A stretch of DNA of 64,000 nucleotides from Hirudinaria manillensis (lineage: Eukaryota > Annelida > Clitellata > Hirudinida > Hirudinidae). Positions 1 to 13,109 of the stretch are shown here, piece after piece. Location: positions 10,317,501 to 10,381,500 of the forward strand of contig CM067529.1 of NCBI GenBank assembly GCA_034509925.1, written 5' to 3'. A model generated the notes under the pieces. The model saw only the letters and a list, made by a program, of their open reading frames with translations, was not told the origin of the DNA and ran no database searches. The position numbers were made by a program, and so were the translations under genes. The first letter of the stretch is position 1; every line of letters begins with the position of its first letter.

Positions 1-1270
1 ATTCTGACGCTGCAACTAAAAAATATTAGTATCATTGATTCAATGAATAGAAAGGTAAAACATAGTCTTCATTACGAATTTCGTCAACAGTCGAAATCTT
101 AACTTCTGCTGTTCCCATTAGACATTTAAAGTCGGACCCGGATTTGTTGATTTTAGAATTACGCTATAATTTTGCTATCTACCATCCTGTCAAGTATTCT
201 GAACCAAAAAAAAAATTTAAAAAGGGAAGATGACCAATTAACCGCTTTATAAATAAGGTAGTTTTAGACATAAATAGCAACTAATACGCATTTACTCACG
301 GATATTGATGAAGTGTGTAGGTCTGATGTGATGGCGGTTCATAGTCTTGTTCATTGCCTTTAAAACAGATTGCCATACCTTCATCGTAACAGATTTAAAA
401 AATATATTTTTGCGATTTCAAATTGCAAATGGTTCATACATGATTGTTGTAAAGGAAACAGATGAGACTTCAAAAAAAAATTTGAATACTACGTTCTTTT
501 TGCAAGCTCGGTAAAATGTGAAAGAGGGCTTGATGTGTTTCGGGGTGTTTCATTCCAAATAATCAACTTCATGGTGGAGAGTTTTATTCGATTCTGTCGC
601 ATGATCAACCTGAGCGAATTCACTCCAATTTAACATTATTGATTCGTTATATAATAAAATACATGTTTACCTTTGTTTCTTTTTCTCCAAAACAAGAAGA
701 AGGAGGATGTACTTAAAGACGGGCGCACATTACATTCGGCTAGTTTTTCAGAAAACATCTTCTCAAAAAAGTTTGTGCAGCGCGAGGAATTTTAATATTC
801 GCGATATAAATTTTGATAACGGTGTTTGAATCTTTCATTAGGAAATTAATATAAGAGAGCAAAGTTGAATGATCAGCGCTTGCTATCTTCATTTATATAT
901 TTATTTACAAAAAAAAATTTAAGTTCACAGTTATTCTACAGATGATGTCAAGGCACTACAACGGTAATAAACCCATCAATATCCAGCCAGCCAGCCAAAA
1001 TTAAACATATCTGATTAACGTCTGATATTTGGGCATGTCTTACAAAAATTGTCAGCTAAAGAAATTTCAAGGTTCTGGACAAACTGCTCCATAAAATGTT
1101 TGAATTGGGAAATAAATATTCAGTATTCCTGATTGAAGCAACTATTATGTAAAGCCGTATTTAAATACAAAAGACTTTAAATAAGATGTCAGAAAAACTC
1201 ATGCTTGAATCCATTCGATTCTAAGTACCGGATATTAAGTGTCTGAATTGACTCTGAGAATCCTCATTAA
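1..1270. other. intergenic flank of the CTLD gene, no gene seen
   Basis: I see no convincing reading frame here. Several blocks are diverged copies of sequence elsewhere in the window: about 210-300 resembles 17650-17750, about 490-690 resembles 19465-19660, and about 830-1030 resembles 25190-25380. The last pair lies just downstream (minus sense) of CTLD genes, so the CTLD duplication unit included its 3' flank. Confidence 0.6.
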
Positions 1271-2031
1271 TTATTTTATAGAAGTTGATAAAATAGAATA
1301 AACGAATAACTTGACAATAAAGTGATTCAAACCTTTCATGCAGATGAATGTATGATTTAAGTGTCTGTTGCTGCACCAAGGTTCGATCCTTAGCGTTTCA
1401 TTCCAAACGAGAAAAGCTTTACATGATTCACCGATCTTTTCCTTCCCGGATATTTCAATGTTCATCGTCTTCCCTTGTATTTTTTTTTTTAATTGAAACA
1501 ATTCCGGAAATTATGAAAAAAGTATAAATCTTTCATAACAGATAAAGAACTTGATTTGGAGGTAATCTTTAATTATTTCTATATAAACTACCTTTACACG
1601 AAAAGAAATAAATTTTGTATGGCAGAGATGAACGTACCTGTTAGCCAGCGCAATTGTCCATCGTGAAATTCCAGTCCGAGCATTACGTACCATCCATTTA
1701 AGTCGAAATATTGTAAAGCTTTTTCTGCAGCGTTCTTGTAATTATAGTCATATATTTCTAACAAAATACTATTCATTTTGACACATTCAGCTTGAGCATC
1801 TTCCCAGTTTCTCACAAGATTGAAGTTGTTGCTTAAACAGATTCCCGCATTTTCATCGCAATAGATCCTATTTTTGCGATTGGGGAATTTGAAAGGTATG
1901 TACGTGCGAAGAGAATAAGAATGATTTTGCTGATTAGGGAAAATAATACTTTCGCTTTTTGCTAAACTGAGCCTCAGTGGGACTATTATTAAGAATTGTA
2001 AATGAATCAGAATTGTAACTGAAAACAACAT
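1271..2031 (-). CDS. secreted single-domain C-type-lectin-like protein
   Basis: Two exons on the minus strand, 2031-1638 and 1473-1271, total 597 nt and encode 198 aa. The first encodes a hydrophobic signal peptide and the front of a CTLD (NWEDAQAEC, then YVMLGLEFHDGQLRW). The second encodes the back half (ESCKAFLVWN, LRIEPWC, FICMKG), giving the usual CTLD Cys spacing. Secretion is inferred from the signal peptide. No EPN/QPD or WND calcium-sugar motif is visible, so sugar binding is unproven. The acceptor before the second exon has an A-rich, poor pyrimidine tract. The stop at 1271 comes from reading past the position where the three-domain relatives splice. The N-terminal 30 residues resemble CTLD1 of the relatives and the rest of exon 1 resembles their CTLD2, so this looks like an internally deleted, fused paralogue. 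It could be a decaying copy. Confidence 0.7.
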
Positions 2032-2740
2032 TTATTAAGTTTAAATTTAAGCGAAATATTTTTTTAACAAAGCATCTATATTCCCTTGACTTATGTTCAG
2101 ACTTCTCTCGACAGCACTAATTAATAGGTTGCTCTTTACACCATACAAACACTTCCATCCTGTTTCTATTTTTAACAATAACAATTTACAAGCGTATACG
2201 TGATAGTTGAGCCAACTTGTTCTTGTCATTCCTAACCATAAGTTTAACTTTTGTCTCAATCTTCGAGTTACCACCAATTAAGACCAAATATTTCTGGAAT
2301 ACCTAATTGATGACTTTTTGTACGAACGTGCTTGAAAATGTTCGTCCATCTCTGCGATACATCCTAGTGTCCAATCGTAATTCTTGCCAGACGTCCTAAG
2401 GTCTCGCCGGTCAAGAAACTTTATTTGCTAATTTTTTGAAGTTCTACGGAAATCATTGACTAGGTTGATCAACGGCCTCAATAATTGAATGGAATGAGAT
2501 TGTAGAAATTTGAAGAATTATCGGCATTATTTCCTAGCCCAAATGCGTCCGCCTTCACCAACCAATGCATAAAATAGTTCAACTTCTAACAATACATTTA
2601 AAGAAACAAGAATAATGAGGAAATATTTTATTTTACCAGATAAGTAACAGAGACTTGATTAAAATTTTTCGAATATATGGCTTAAAATGATTATCGAAGA
2701 TCCTTAATAAAAATGTTGAAATAATCCTCAAACTTGTGAA
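2032..2740. other. intergenic, shared flank of RPTP and CTLD units
   Basis: No gene. Around 2040-2280 the sequence is a diverged copy of the 5' flank of the other CTLD genes (about 22920-23150 and 27905-28150). Around 2380-2520 it carries a block (ctaaggtctcgccggtcaag) that recurs at 10690 and, diverged, at 38220, each time 3' of an RPTP copy. Confidence 0.6.
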
Positions 2741-5700
2741 TTAATAAATTGAATCAACCATTGGTAATAATATCTCTGAATCTTCCAGAACGTCTAAAGC
2801 CAATTCATAGAGAAAATTGAATTGTTCCTGCGTTACGAAATAATAAGATTAAAATAAGTTTGAACTTAATGACTCAATGCAAAGATACAAAAACATTTAC
2901 GATACTACATTTAAAGTAGAAAATATTCTAAACCATTTTATCAGATTATTTAGATTTTTTTTGATGAACAAATTAACGAATAAAGGAATGAATAAAAAAC
3001 AAATAATTCAACTCAATCATGTCAACCTGGCACGTAATGGCCTCAGGTCTGCTAGCGAGTACATATCTGCAGGCCAAAAATGGATCAACAACTCCATCCA
3101 ATAGTATCATGTCGATCATGAGCATAGCAGCTGCTGTCAGACCACATCGTCTGCTACCATTTCTTCAAATAAATAAATTATCGCACCCATTATTATTTTG
3201 CCGATTTGCATTTTATGTGAACAAAACCATTAATTTATGATATTAGTATCAAAAGTCCATTTCATAGAAAATATTGGACTTGAAAACTTACAAACATTGA
3301 ATAACGATCCTCTTGTTACTATAAACTAATTGTTGCAAAAGTATTTGAAATATCTTTTTATTTGTAGGTATTTGAGAATAATCAGGCCATAAAAGTTTGG
3401 TCACATGGAAGTGAATAATTTCTTTGTGTAGTGGCGCTTTCTGAATTTAAGTATTTATTTGATAATAAATTCATCACATGACCTTTGTGGACGATTTGCT
3501 AATATTAATTTAACGTGCTTATATTTTAAATAGCTTTAAATCGTACCATCATTTGCATGTTAACCCAAATCCTAACCTGACTTTTTTGGTCTTCCTTCAA
3601 TAATAAAAATTGTCGTTTGGTGCAGAAAATATTGCTTTTATCTTCCACAGTTTGGCTAATTTCGAGATCGTTCAATTTCAGCGCAATTAATTTGTTTTCT
3701 GGCCAATATGATTCCTGTTTCTGAGAATATTAACAATCATCAATAATGTTGGAATAAATAACAAAAACGGAGGCTTCTTTACTTTGCCGTCTTCCAAGAG
3801 AAGTATGTGTTCGACATCGTTATCCCAAATCATGTTCCAGAAGTTAGATCGCATTTCAGGGATTGGAATTTGTGAGAGGATGTGGTTACTTGACCTCTTG
3901 TAACACTAAATTAAATATTAAAAATAAGCAATGAATAAAAAGATCAACGTTTTGAAAGAATAATTTGATAATCCAATTACACAAATACAAAATAATAATC
4001 AAGAACAACTAACTTGTATATAGATGGTAAATCCTCCTTTAACATTGGTACTGGCATCTAATAAAGATAATAATTTCTTAATATCTAGCGACTGATGCGA
4101 TAACGACTTTAAATTAAATCAATATAATTTCTTACTGTTTTCACACGGTTGTTTATTCAAAATTATCTCGGCCTCGCAGGAGGATTTTTGAGAAATTATC
4201 TGATTTATTTTTTTCAAAGTCTTAAATGAAAAATAATTATATCTTAGTCATTTCCTTAAGGGTTTTAAAAAGTCATTTAATTATAAATCTAGTCAATTTA
4301 TTTATTTATTTATTTAGTAATAAATTGGAGGCTTATTTTAATTATACAGAAAGCTCGATTTAAGTTTTAGGAGTTACAAAATGTTTAGGAATCTTTAAAA
4401 TTTGATATTTCATAAATCATAACTTTTATTTATAAATAATAAACAGTCATTATAACAGTATCACCTTGTACATATGCACGTGTTCTTCTATGATATTTTG
4501 GCAAAGCTTTTGGCAAGTTTGGATAGATGATTGTTTTATAATCCCATTGAACTTCTTAACAAAATCATTAAGTGTCATCCCTGTTTGAGGAACCAGCCTT
4601 GCCTCTTTTACGGACTTGAATATGAAATGGTACTGAATCTGAAAGTTAAGTTTATTTACAAACTCATTAAATTAAGTTATCAGCCGAAATTCAACCTTAT
4701 TCTGAACCATGTGCATCCTTTGAAGTCTCAAATCCTTGACGCATTTATAAACTGATACTTTACCTTCAGCTTCTGCCTGTTTGATCAGATAATCGATGGC
4801 TATATATGTTCCAGTTCTACCCACTCCAGCGCTAAGAATGTATATAAAAACTAAACTTTAAGGTTAATTTATGTAGCATTAAATTATATAATCATATCAC
4901 ACCTGCAATGCACGAGCAATGGACTTTTTGATTTATCTTGAAAATAATTAACTTTGTTTCTGAAATCCAGTAGTGGAAAACTACAGTCAGGTGCATTATC
5001 ATCACTCCATGACAAGAATTGCAAGTGCACTACCCTGCGTTCTCCTTCATTAGACTTTTTAATTAAAAAGTAACTTGATTAAATAAATAACAAGAAGAAT
5101 ATATTAAAGTTTGTCAATTAAAATATTATTATTCATACAAGTTTGTATTTATTTTTAGTTAAGATTATAAACTGCAATTGGTCAAATCCTAAATATTTAT
5201 TCTTTTAAACAAATCATAAGTTACTCACATCTATCATTTTAACAAGTAGGTGACGAAGAACGAAATCCAGAAACTGCCGTTCATGCACTGCAGTCACAGA
5301 TATTTTGCCAAATACTGCTTCATGTTGGTCAATGTCTGGCCAATACTGTTCACATTTTTGCTAAAGAAGGAATTTGACACAAAGTGAAAGAAGAACTATT
5401 TCTATTAAAAGAGCACACAGTGAATCATTTTGTATAAATATCAAGGGGTAACGGCAAGACATAAATTATTATTTAAGTCTTCAAGATGAAAAGTATAACA
5501 AAAACAACGGCACTTTAGAGACAAACATGACAGTTGTTAAAAATGACTTAACAACAAATGAGTGAAAATAATCAAATTAAATAAAAAATATATCTCACGG
5601 AACAGTTCTCAGTCAACTGCATAATCATGACTATGACCTTCACATCGTACTGCCAGACGAGTCTCCAAAAGTCGTTCAATGTGTTGGCTTTTGGGCCTAA

Positions 5701-8126
5701 TTAGCACAAATATTTAATTAACGATTTATTTATTCATAATTCACATTGGATTTAGGTTCCAATGTTTCATTAAACCTTGGGTGGCTATGTATGCCATTGG
5801 ATTGGAATCAAAACCCTGCAAAGGTGATGTATTAACATTAGTGATATCATTAAAAAGTATTATCAATTACTCAGCTTATACGACTAAACTGACTCTGATG
5901 AAGCTGGCATTGATGTAGTTGTTGTCATCACCTTCTAACGTGACAATGTTTTCATCAACTGACGATAATTAAGAAGACATTACTAAACGCCAAAATATCT
6001 TTTCACAATTTAATCACTTACAAGGTATTATATTTTGAAAGCGATTTTTATGGAGATTATGTATATTCTTGCCAATATTTGATGGCTTGGCATTTTCTAT
6101 GGGCAGTAACTAATGAAGTATTTAATATTATATTTTAAGAATAGATATTTGTCAGTTTAATTGTCGATATATAATAGTTATGGCTATAACAAAAGTTTCA
6201 TTTATATTTCTAACGCAGCAGGATCCATCCCTAAACTCGTTCTTCGATTCTAAATTTATGGATTCATTTTTTGAATAAATATGCAGCTTATTTGTTTGTA
6301 AATCTTGCATCAAATAACAATCACATCTTTTCGACCCTGCAAAAAAATGTCTTATACATTTATGATAATGTCACAATTAAAATGTCGTTCAGTACATTGC
6401 ATAATACTCACGTGATCGCTTTATCCTGCCATAACCAATTTAATAGATACAACAAATTACAGAGATACGAAATTATTTAGAACACATTTATTCAACTCAC
6501 CTTCTCAAGAGTCCAAACGTTACGGTAAATAATAATATTAATAGGCTGGAGAGTGCAGCTAATATTACAATCCATAAATGATTTGATACATCTTTCTTTT
6601 CTGTTGGATCTATTCAATTAATGAATATTCCAAATTATTTAACGAAACACGTTTACATCAATTTATATATCAAATATTTATTTAAATATCTTTTCATATC
6701 AAACAAACTCATAAAACTGCCTTTTTTATCAGTCTTTCCCAATATCTTAAAGCCACATTTTCCTCGACTTCTTTGTAACTTTTCTGCAAAAATAATAACA
6801 ATATTAAACATTTAAAAAGAAAAAAAACTCAAAGTTTATATTCACCTTGTCCTTTGTAACCAAAAATGAAAGGTTTACAAAGAGCATATCCATTTCCTTT
6901 ATTACGACTGCCTTTTACTAATATTGATGTTCCCTTTTTATTGCAAGTAAATGTAAAATGACTGCTTTCATTGCAGAGCGTTTCGGTTTCAATTATCTCC
7001 ACACTCCTCTGATTTGTGACCTGAGCTCTCACATATTTATTTCCTACATTTTCAACTTTTACTTGCTCAGAATAATTGTCTGCAAATATTTTCCCATTTT
7101 TAATCCACACTGAATGTCAATTTGAAATAATTCATGGATTTACCAGAAAATGTGAAGCTCTCAACAAAGACATCTTCCTTCATACCAATTAAAATCCACC
7201 AGGAATAGTTGATCTAAGGCGCAATAAATTTACAGGAAAAACTTTCATAATAAACTGTAGTATTATTGTCATCATCCAACGATGAATCGACTGAAACATA
7301 TGATTCTATTAAAGGATCTAAAAAAAGAATAGTTTGTAATTTAATAATTATTAATAATTTACTAAAAGTAATAAAACAATTACACAAAGTTCTTGAACAA
7401 ATATCAATTGATAAAATATAATTGATTTGTTCGTCATATTTTAAATTGGTGATGATCGTCAGCTGTCTTCCAATCACCATAGATTCATCGCACTTAATGA
7501 CCACCCATCCATTTTCATCTTCAAACATTTGTTTGCAAACTTTTGACGTATTATTGGTCTTGACATTTATCCAAAATAATTGGTTTTCCTTAAATATTTC
7601 TGTTGATTAAATATATTTGGGATTCATTGAAATTATAGCCTCAAGTTAAACATGTTAATCGTACCATTGATTCGAACACTCTCAATAATATAACTTCCAT
7701 TCAAATCCAAATTCCAATGAACTTCTTCTTCAACTTTATTTCCTCTAACATTTGGTTGACCGATCAAATCTATGACGAATGACAAGAAGAAAAAGGTTTT
7801 GGCGTAATAATAATAATAATTAATATATATATAAGAATTAATAATAAAATTTTTATAACTTATAACTTATAGTTTAAATTTACAATTATGCTTAAAAATA
7901 TTTTCTTTCAATTGCTCCAAACTTTGCGTTCAAGGCAAGGCAATAACAACCTTAACGTCTACTACTAGATATTAATTATATTTAAATCTATTAAAAACCT
8001 TTTTATAAAGAAATCATTAACCGTAAATGGCATGAAATATTGTCGAAACTCACAGTGTAAAGAGTTCTCATCCCCGAAACTATCCTTTAAAATAAGAGGC
8101 AAAATGATGCAAAACACAATTAACAT
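2741..8126 (-). pseudogene. receptor tyrosine phosphatase, near-complete, nonsense codon in ectodomain
   Basis: This copy is collinear with the intact RPTP at 30312-36499. It has a signal exon 8126-8054, fucolectin-like repeat exons 7769-7665, 7599-7384 and 7317-7144, a further ectodomain exon near 7110-6850, a membrane exon near 6610-6500, D1 exons between about 6130 and 4440, and D2 exons ending in stop TAA at 2741-2743. D1 keeps a WSD acid loop and a VHC|SAGVGRTG catalytic motif split across exons. D2 keeps WPD and CLNGSRRCG. All junctions I checked are in frame except for one change: exon 7317-7144 has TAG at 7214-7216 where the intact paralogue has TGG. Translation would stop in the second ectodomain repeat, leaving a short secreted lectin-like fragment. 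I call it a pseudogene, but a recent null allele, a base error or a shortened functional product are all possible. Confidence 0.75.
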
Positions 8127-11059
8127 ATTAATTTATTTAAAAATTGCCGTTATTAAAGAATATATTTAAATTGTGAAACATAAATTCGCTGTCATCAGAA
8201 GCACATCTCGTCCGAATAGCAAGAGTCCATATGAATTTAAGGAAGTGAAACTAAAGTAATATTCGCATGACGTGATAATTGTTCTAAGCGTTAATACATT
8301 ATTATTATTACATTATTACTATTGCTATTATTATCAAGAAGGAAAGGAAAAATTAAAAAAATATGCCATCATTAATGAGTCATACATGTACAAGCAATTT
8401 TTTTAACGAATAATGGAATTAATTTTTGAATTATTTCATTCCTGTTTGACTTTTTGAGTATCAATTGCGTTTCATAGCGAAAAGGAAATCTTGAATAACA
8501 AATGATTGTTTTTATTTAAGAAATAAAAAAAAATGTTTTAAACTATTTATATTTCACAGGTGGCAGGATGGGTAATGTTCCAATAAGCTGCAGTAATAAT
8601 TACATGATGTTATGTGTCCTGCTCGATACCTGGCCTTGCGCAACCAGGGACCGCCCCTCGGGCGTTTGACAAATGGAGATTGAGTTGTGCTTCGGGAGAT
8701 TTAACCCATATGAGGCTAGCGTCATCCAGACGTTTATAATAAGACTACGGGGAAATTTTTTTTAAATTGTCCCGGAAAGTTAAAGCAATTAAAACCAAGT
8801 TTTTTAAGGAGAAATTATTATTATGGAGTGCGGCATTATTATGAAGTAACGCACCCTATATGCTGCTTATTACTCAAACAATCTTACCGATAATTAATAT
8901 GCGATTATAAGCAATAATATACTCTGGAATGTTCTTTATTATTTTGGAGTAACATCTCTGAGTGTTTCATGTTTTTTGGAAATGTTTATAAGTTTATTAA
9001 ACTAAAACGAATCTCATAAATAGTTATTTGATCAATTTTAAAAGATAGGAAAACATTAATTTAAGCAGAAAGCAGAACTGCTTAAATAAATATTAATATT
9101 AAATAATAAATCTATAAGACAAATAGTAATAATAATAACAATGAAATAAAATCAAAAATTTAAATAATTAACAATTTCTAAGGAAAAATACCAGACTAGT
9201 GCCTTCACGTCGCTACAATTACTAATTAGCTGACATTAGCAAGCTGAGGCAATCACAAAATCATCATTCACTGAGACCATCGAGAAATTATTTCAATTTC
9301 CTTTGATGTACGATTATTATAAGAGGTGTGTCAATCGATTTCCTAAATTAAAAGCCTTGTTCAAATCTTATTCACAATGTAATGTACAACTGCACAGCGA
9401 TGGATGATCCGGCGATGAATTTTCTGAATACTATTGCATCTCAATATGTTACCTTTGCTGGATTCATTAGAATCGTTTGATTGGCATGAGATATCATTTC
9501 TCTTATATTGTTTTATTGATATGACCTCAATTAATCACGAATTATTTAGAATAATTTCCCTGCCGAGAATGAGGAGATGGGAAGGGTTAGGTGGGGATCA
9601 AAATACACAGTGAGAGAACTGGGCCCATTACATCAAATTTAGATAGAAGGAGTAATAGCTTCATTTCCCAATTGTTGACCAAATAGCCGGCCTTGTAAGC
9701 ATTGTCAGCGTTCTGAAACTTTTTATTGATCTGACTTTAATTAACCATGAAAGGATTGAGACCATAGAATTGTCAAGAATTATCGGCATTATTTCCTAGT
9801 CGCTCCTAACGTATTTATCTCAGCAAGATATGGATAAAATTTAATAATAATTCTCAGGAATCAAGAATTATCGAGAAACAACCTGTGATTTGATTAACAT
9901 ATTTTAGATATAAGACATAAAATAATAATCCAATCATGACAAAATCCTTATTAAATAACATTCAAATTTTGTGATTATTCAATTTAATCAATTATTGGTA
10001 ATAACATGTCTGAATAACATCTTCTAGAATATCTAAAGCCAAATCATAGAGAAAATTGAAAATTGAAATATTAGGTCCTCTCAATAGCGGGAAGGAAAGT
10101 AAATATCTCCTCAAACTTGCCTTTTGTACTCATGTTCCACCAATTCACGTTGACAAAATAGAAAAAAAAAATCAAAAAACGTTTACCTAGGCAATACGGC
10201 ATCATGTACATAAACAAACTGAAACTTCATCTACTTTACTATGGATTAAAGCCGCCTTTTATTTAACCCAACATTCTATTTCAAATTGCTTAATGGCTTC
10301 GTAGACTCTCCTCCGAGAAATCTCATGTGAAGAATACCGCAAGTACAAGAGTGTACAATTTTAAACATGAATACAACTTTATTCTCCTTAGATACCGTTT
10401 AAGTCCTTTTGCAACAGGATAGTCAAATCGTGGAACACTCTTCGATGTTGTAAACTCTGGCACGGTCTCACGCTTGACCTCAATATTAACTTGATTTCAA
10501 TAATTTTCTAACATACGCCGTCACTGTTGTTTTTCTCTCTTTTGGCTGCAGGCTTTGGATCAACCACTTCATTCAATATTGTCATATCAATCATAAGCAT
10601 ATCAGTCTAATTTTTGCACCGCCATCTCTGGAATTTTAAGGTATAACATAGTGCTGAAGGATAATGTCTAAACAAGAAGACAAATGAACCTCCTAAGGTC
10701 TCGCCGGTCAAGATACTTTTTTGCTAATTTCTTGAAGTTCTATGGCTATCATTGACTATGTTGATTAATAGCCTCAATAATAGAATTGAATGAGACCGTA
10801 GATATGTGAAGAATTAACGTCATTATATTCTAATATCTCAAATGTGTTTATCTTCATTAAGTCATGCATAAAATAACTCTTTTAACAATAATTTTCAGGA
10901 ATCAAGAATTCTAAGGAAATATTTTATTTGAGACGAAAAATAACAGTGACTTGATTAACTTATTTCGAATATAATTATTTATAAAATTATTTATCCAAGA
11001 TCCTTTATAAAAATGTTGACACGATTAACTTTAAATGAAATTAACTTCAAAGTGGTGAA
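8127..11059. other. intergenic with RPTP relics and a GC-richer block
   Basis: No intact gene. About 8560-8760 is unusually GC-rich for this region and contains cagggaccgcccctcgggcg; I do not recognise it and it may be an old short insertion. About 9780-10060 and 10690-10950 repeat the 3' flank of RPTP copies, and about 10020-10060 resembles the last D2 exon. Confidence 0.5.
10545..10605 (-). pseudogene. relic of an RPTP D2 active-site exon
   Basis: This short stretch matches, with many substitutions, the exon that carries the D2 signature and [10 protein letters not shown] helix in the intact copy (30488-30640). No neighbouring exons survive in order, so it is an isolated remnant of an older tandem copy. 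Confidence 0.5.
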
Positions 11060-12967
11060 TTAATATATTGAATCAACTATTGGTAATAATATCTCTGAAT
11101 CTTCCAGAACGTCTAAAGCCAATTCATAGAGAAAATTGAATTGTTCCTGCGTTACGAAAAAATAAGATTAAAATAAGTTTGAACTTAATGACTCAATGCA
11201 AAGATACAAAAACATTTACGATACTATGTTTAAAGTAGAAAATATTCTAAACCATTTTATCAGATTATTTAGATTTTTTTTGATGAACAAATTAACGAAT
11301 AAAGGAATGAATAAAAAAAAACAAATAATTCTACTCAATCATGTCAACCTGGCACGTAATGGCTTCAGGTCTGCTAGCGAGTACATATCTGCAGGCCAAA
11401 AATGGATCAACAACTCCATCCAATAGTATCATATCGATCATGAGCATAGCAGCTGCTGTCAGACCACATCGACTGCTACCATTTCTTCAAATAAATAAAT
11501 TATCGCAACCCATTATTATTTTACCGATTTGCCTTTTATGTGAACAAAACCATTAATTCATGATATCAGTATCAAAAGTCCATTTCATAGAAAAAACTTG
11601 AAAACTTACAAACACTGAATAACGATCCTCTTGTTACTATAAACTAATTGTTGCAAAAGTATTTGAAATATCTTTTTATTTGTAGGTATTTGAGAATAAT
11701 CAGGCCATAAAAGTTTGGTCACATGGAACTGAATAATTTCTTTGTGTAGTGACGCTTTCTGAATTTAAGTATTTATTTGATAATAAATTCATCACATGAC
11801 CTTTGTGGACGATTTGCTAATATTAATTTAACGTGCTTATATTTTAAATAGCTTTAAATCGTACCATCATTTGCATGTTAACCCAAATCCTAACCTGACA
11901 TTTTTGGTCTTCCTTCAATAATAAAAATTGTTTTCTGGCCAATATGATTCCTGTTTCTGAGAATATTAACAATCATCAATAATGTTGTGATTAGGAATAA
12001 ATAACAAAAACGGAGGCTTCTTTACTTTGCCGTCTTCCAAGAGAAGTACGTGTTCGACATCGTTATCCAAAATCATGTTCCAGAAGTTAGATCGCATTTC
12101 AGGGATTGGAATTTGTGATAGGATGTGGTTACTGGACCTCTTGTAACACTAAATTAAATATTAAAAATAAGCTATGAATAAAAAGATCAACGTTTTGAAA
12201 GAATAATTTGATAATCCAATTACACAAATACAAAATAATAATCAAGAACAACTAACTTGTATATAGATGGTAAAACCTCCTTCAACATTGGTACTGGCAT
12301 CTAATAAAGATAATAATTTCTTAATATCTTTTATTTATAAATAATAAACAGTCATTATTACAGTATCACCTTGTACATATGCACGTGTTCTTCTATGATA
12401 TTTTGGCAAAGCTTTTGGCAAGTTTGGATAGATGATTGTTTTATAATCGCATTGAACTTCTTAACAAAATCATTAAGTGTCATCCCTGTTTGAGGAACCA
12501 GCCTTGCCTCTTTTACGGACTTGAAAATGAAATGGTACTGAATCTGAAAGTTAAGTTTAGTTACAAAAACATCAAATTAATTAAATTATTATCTGAAATT
12601 CCACCTTATTCTGAACAATGTTCATCCTTTGAAGTCTCAAATCCTTGACGCATTTATAAACTGATACTTTACCTTCAGCTTCTGCCTGTTTGATCAGATA
12701 ATCGATGGCTATATATGTTCCAGTTCTACCCACTCCAGCGCTAAGAATGTATATAAAAACTAAACTTTAAGGTTAATTTATGTAGCATTAAATTATATAT
12801 TCATATCACACCTGCAATGCACAAGCAATGGACATTTTGACTTATCTTGAAAATAATTAATTTTGTTTCTGAAATCCAGTAGTGGAAAACTATGTTCAGG
12901 AGCATAATCATCACTCCACGACAAGAATTGCAAGTGGACTACCCTGCGTTCTCCTTCAGTAGACTTT
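11060..12967 (-). pseudogene. partial RPTP: back of D1 fused to D2
   Basis: On the minus strand the copy starts inside D1 at about 12967 (exon with FLSWSDDYAPEHSFPLLD and VHC) and continues through the SAGVGRTG exon (about 12740-12608) and the last D1 exon (about 12540-12370). It then passes through D2 exons to a stop at 11060-11062. The D1-D2 linker exon is missing. In D2, the exon near 11890-11990 has lost 82 nt compared with the copy at 2741-8126, between short direct repeats, which breaks the frame. A Trp of the FWNMIWD motif is changed (tgg to ttg). Its 5' boundary near 13012 lies in an intron joined to another copy. Confidence 0.7.
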
Positions 12968-13109
12968 TTATTAAAAAGTAACTTGATTAAATAGATAACA
13001 AAAAGAATAAGCAAACTTTTATTTTTAATTTGTCATTTACAAAAACAAAAATAGTAATCCACGATTCCACTAGCAATAACCTATTTCAGAGGAGAATATT
13101 GCACAAGAA

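Noticed and set aside
2047..2277. Minus-strand 76-codon frame before the one-domain CTLD gene
   Set aside because: It is duplicated 5' flank; the equivalent stretches near 22950 and 27950 are not open in the same frame.
3019..3240. Plus-strand frames repeated at 3019, 11341 and 38793 that look like a conserved small protein
   Set aside because: They are antisense to the D2 active-site exon of the RPTP copies; the repetition and openness come from the minus-strand gene.
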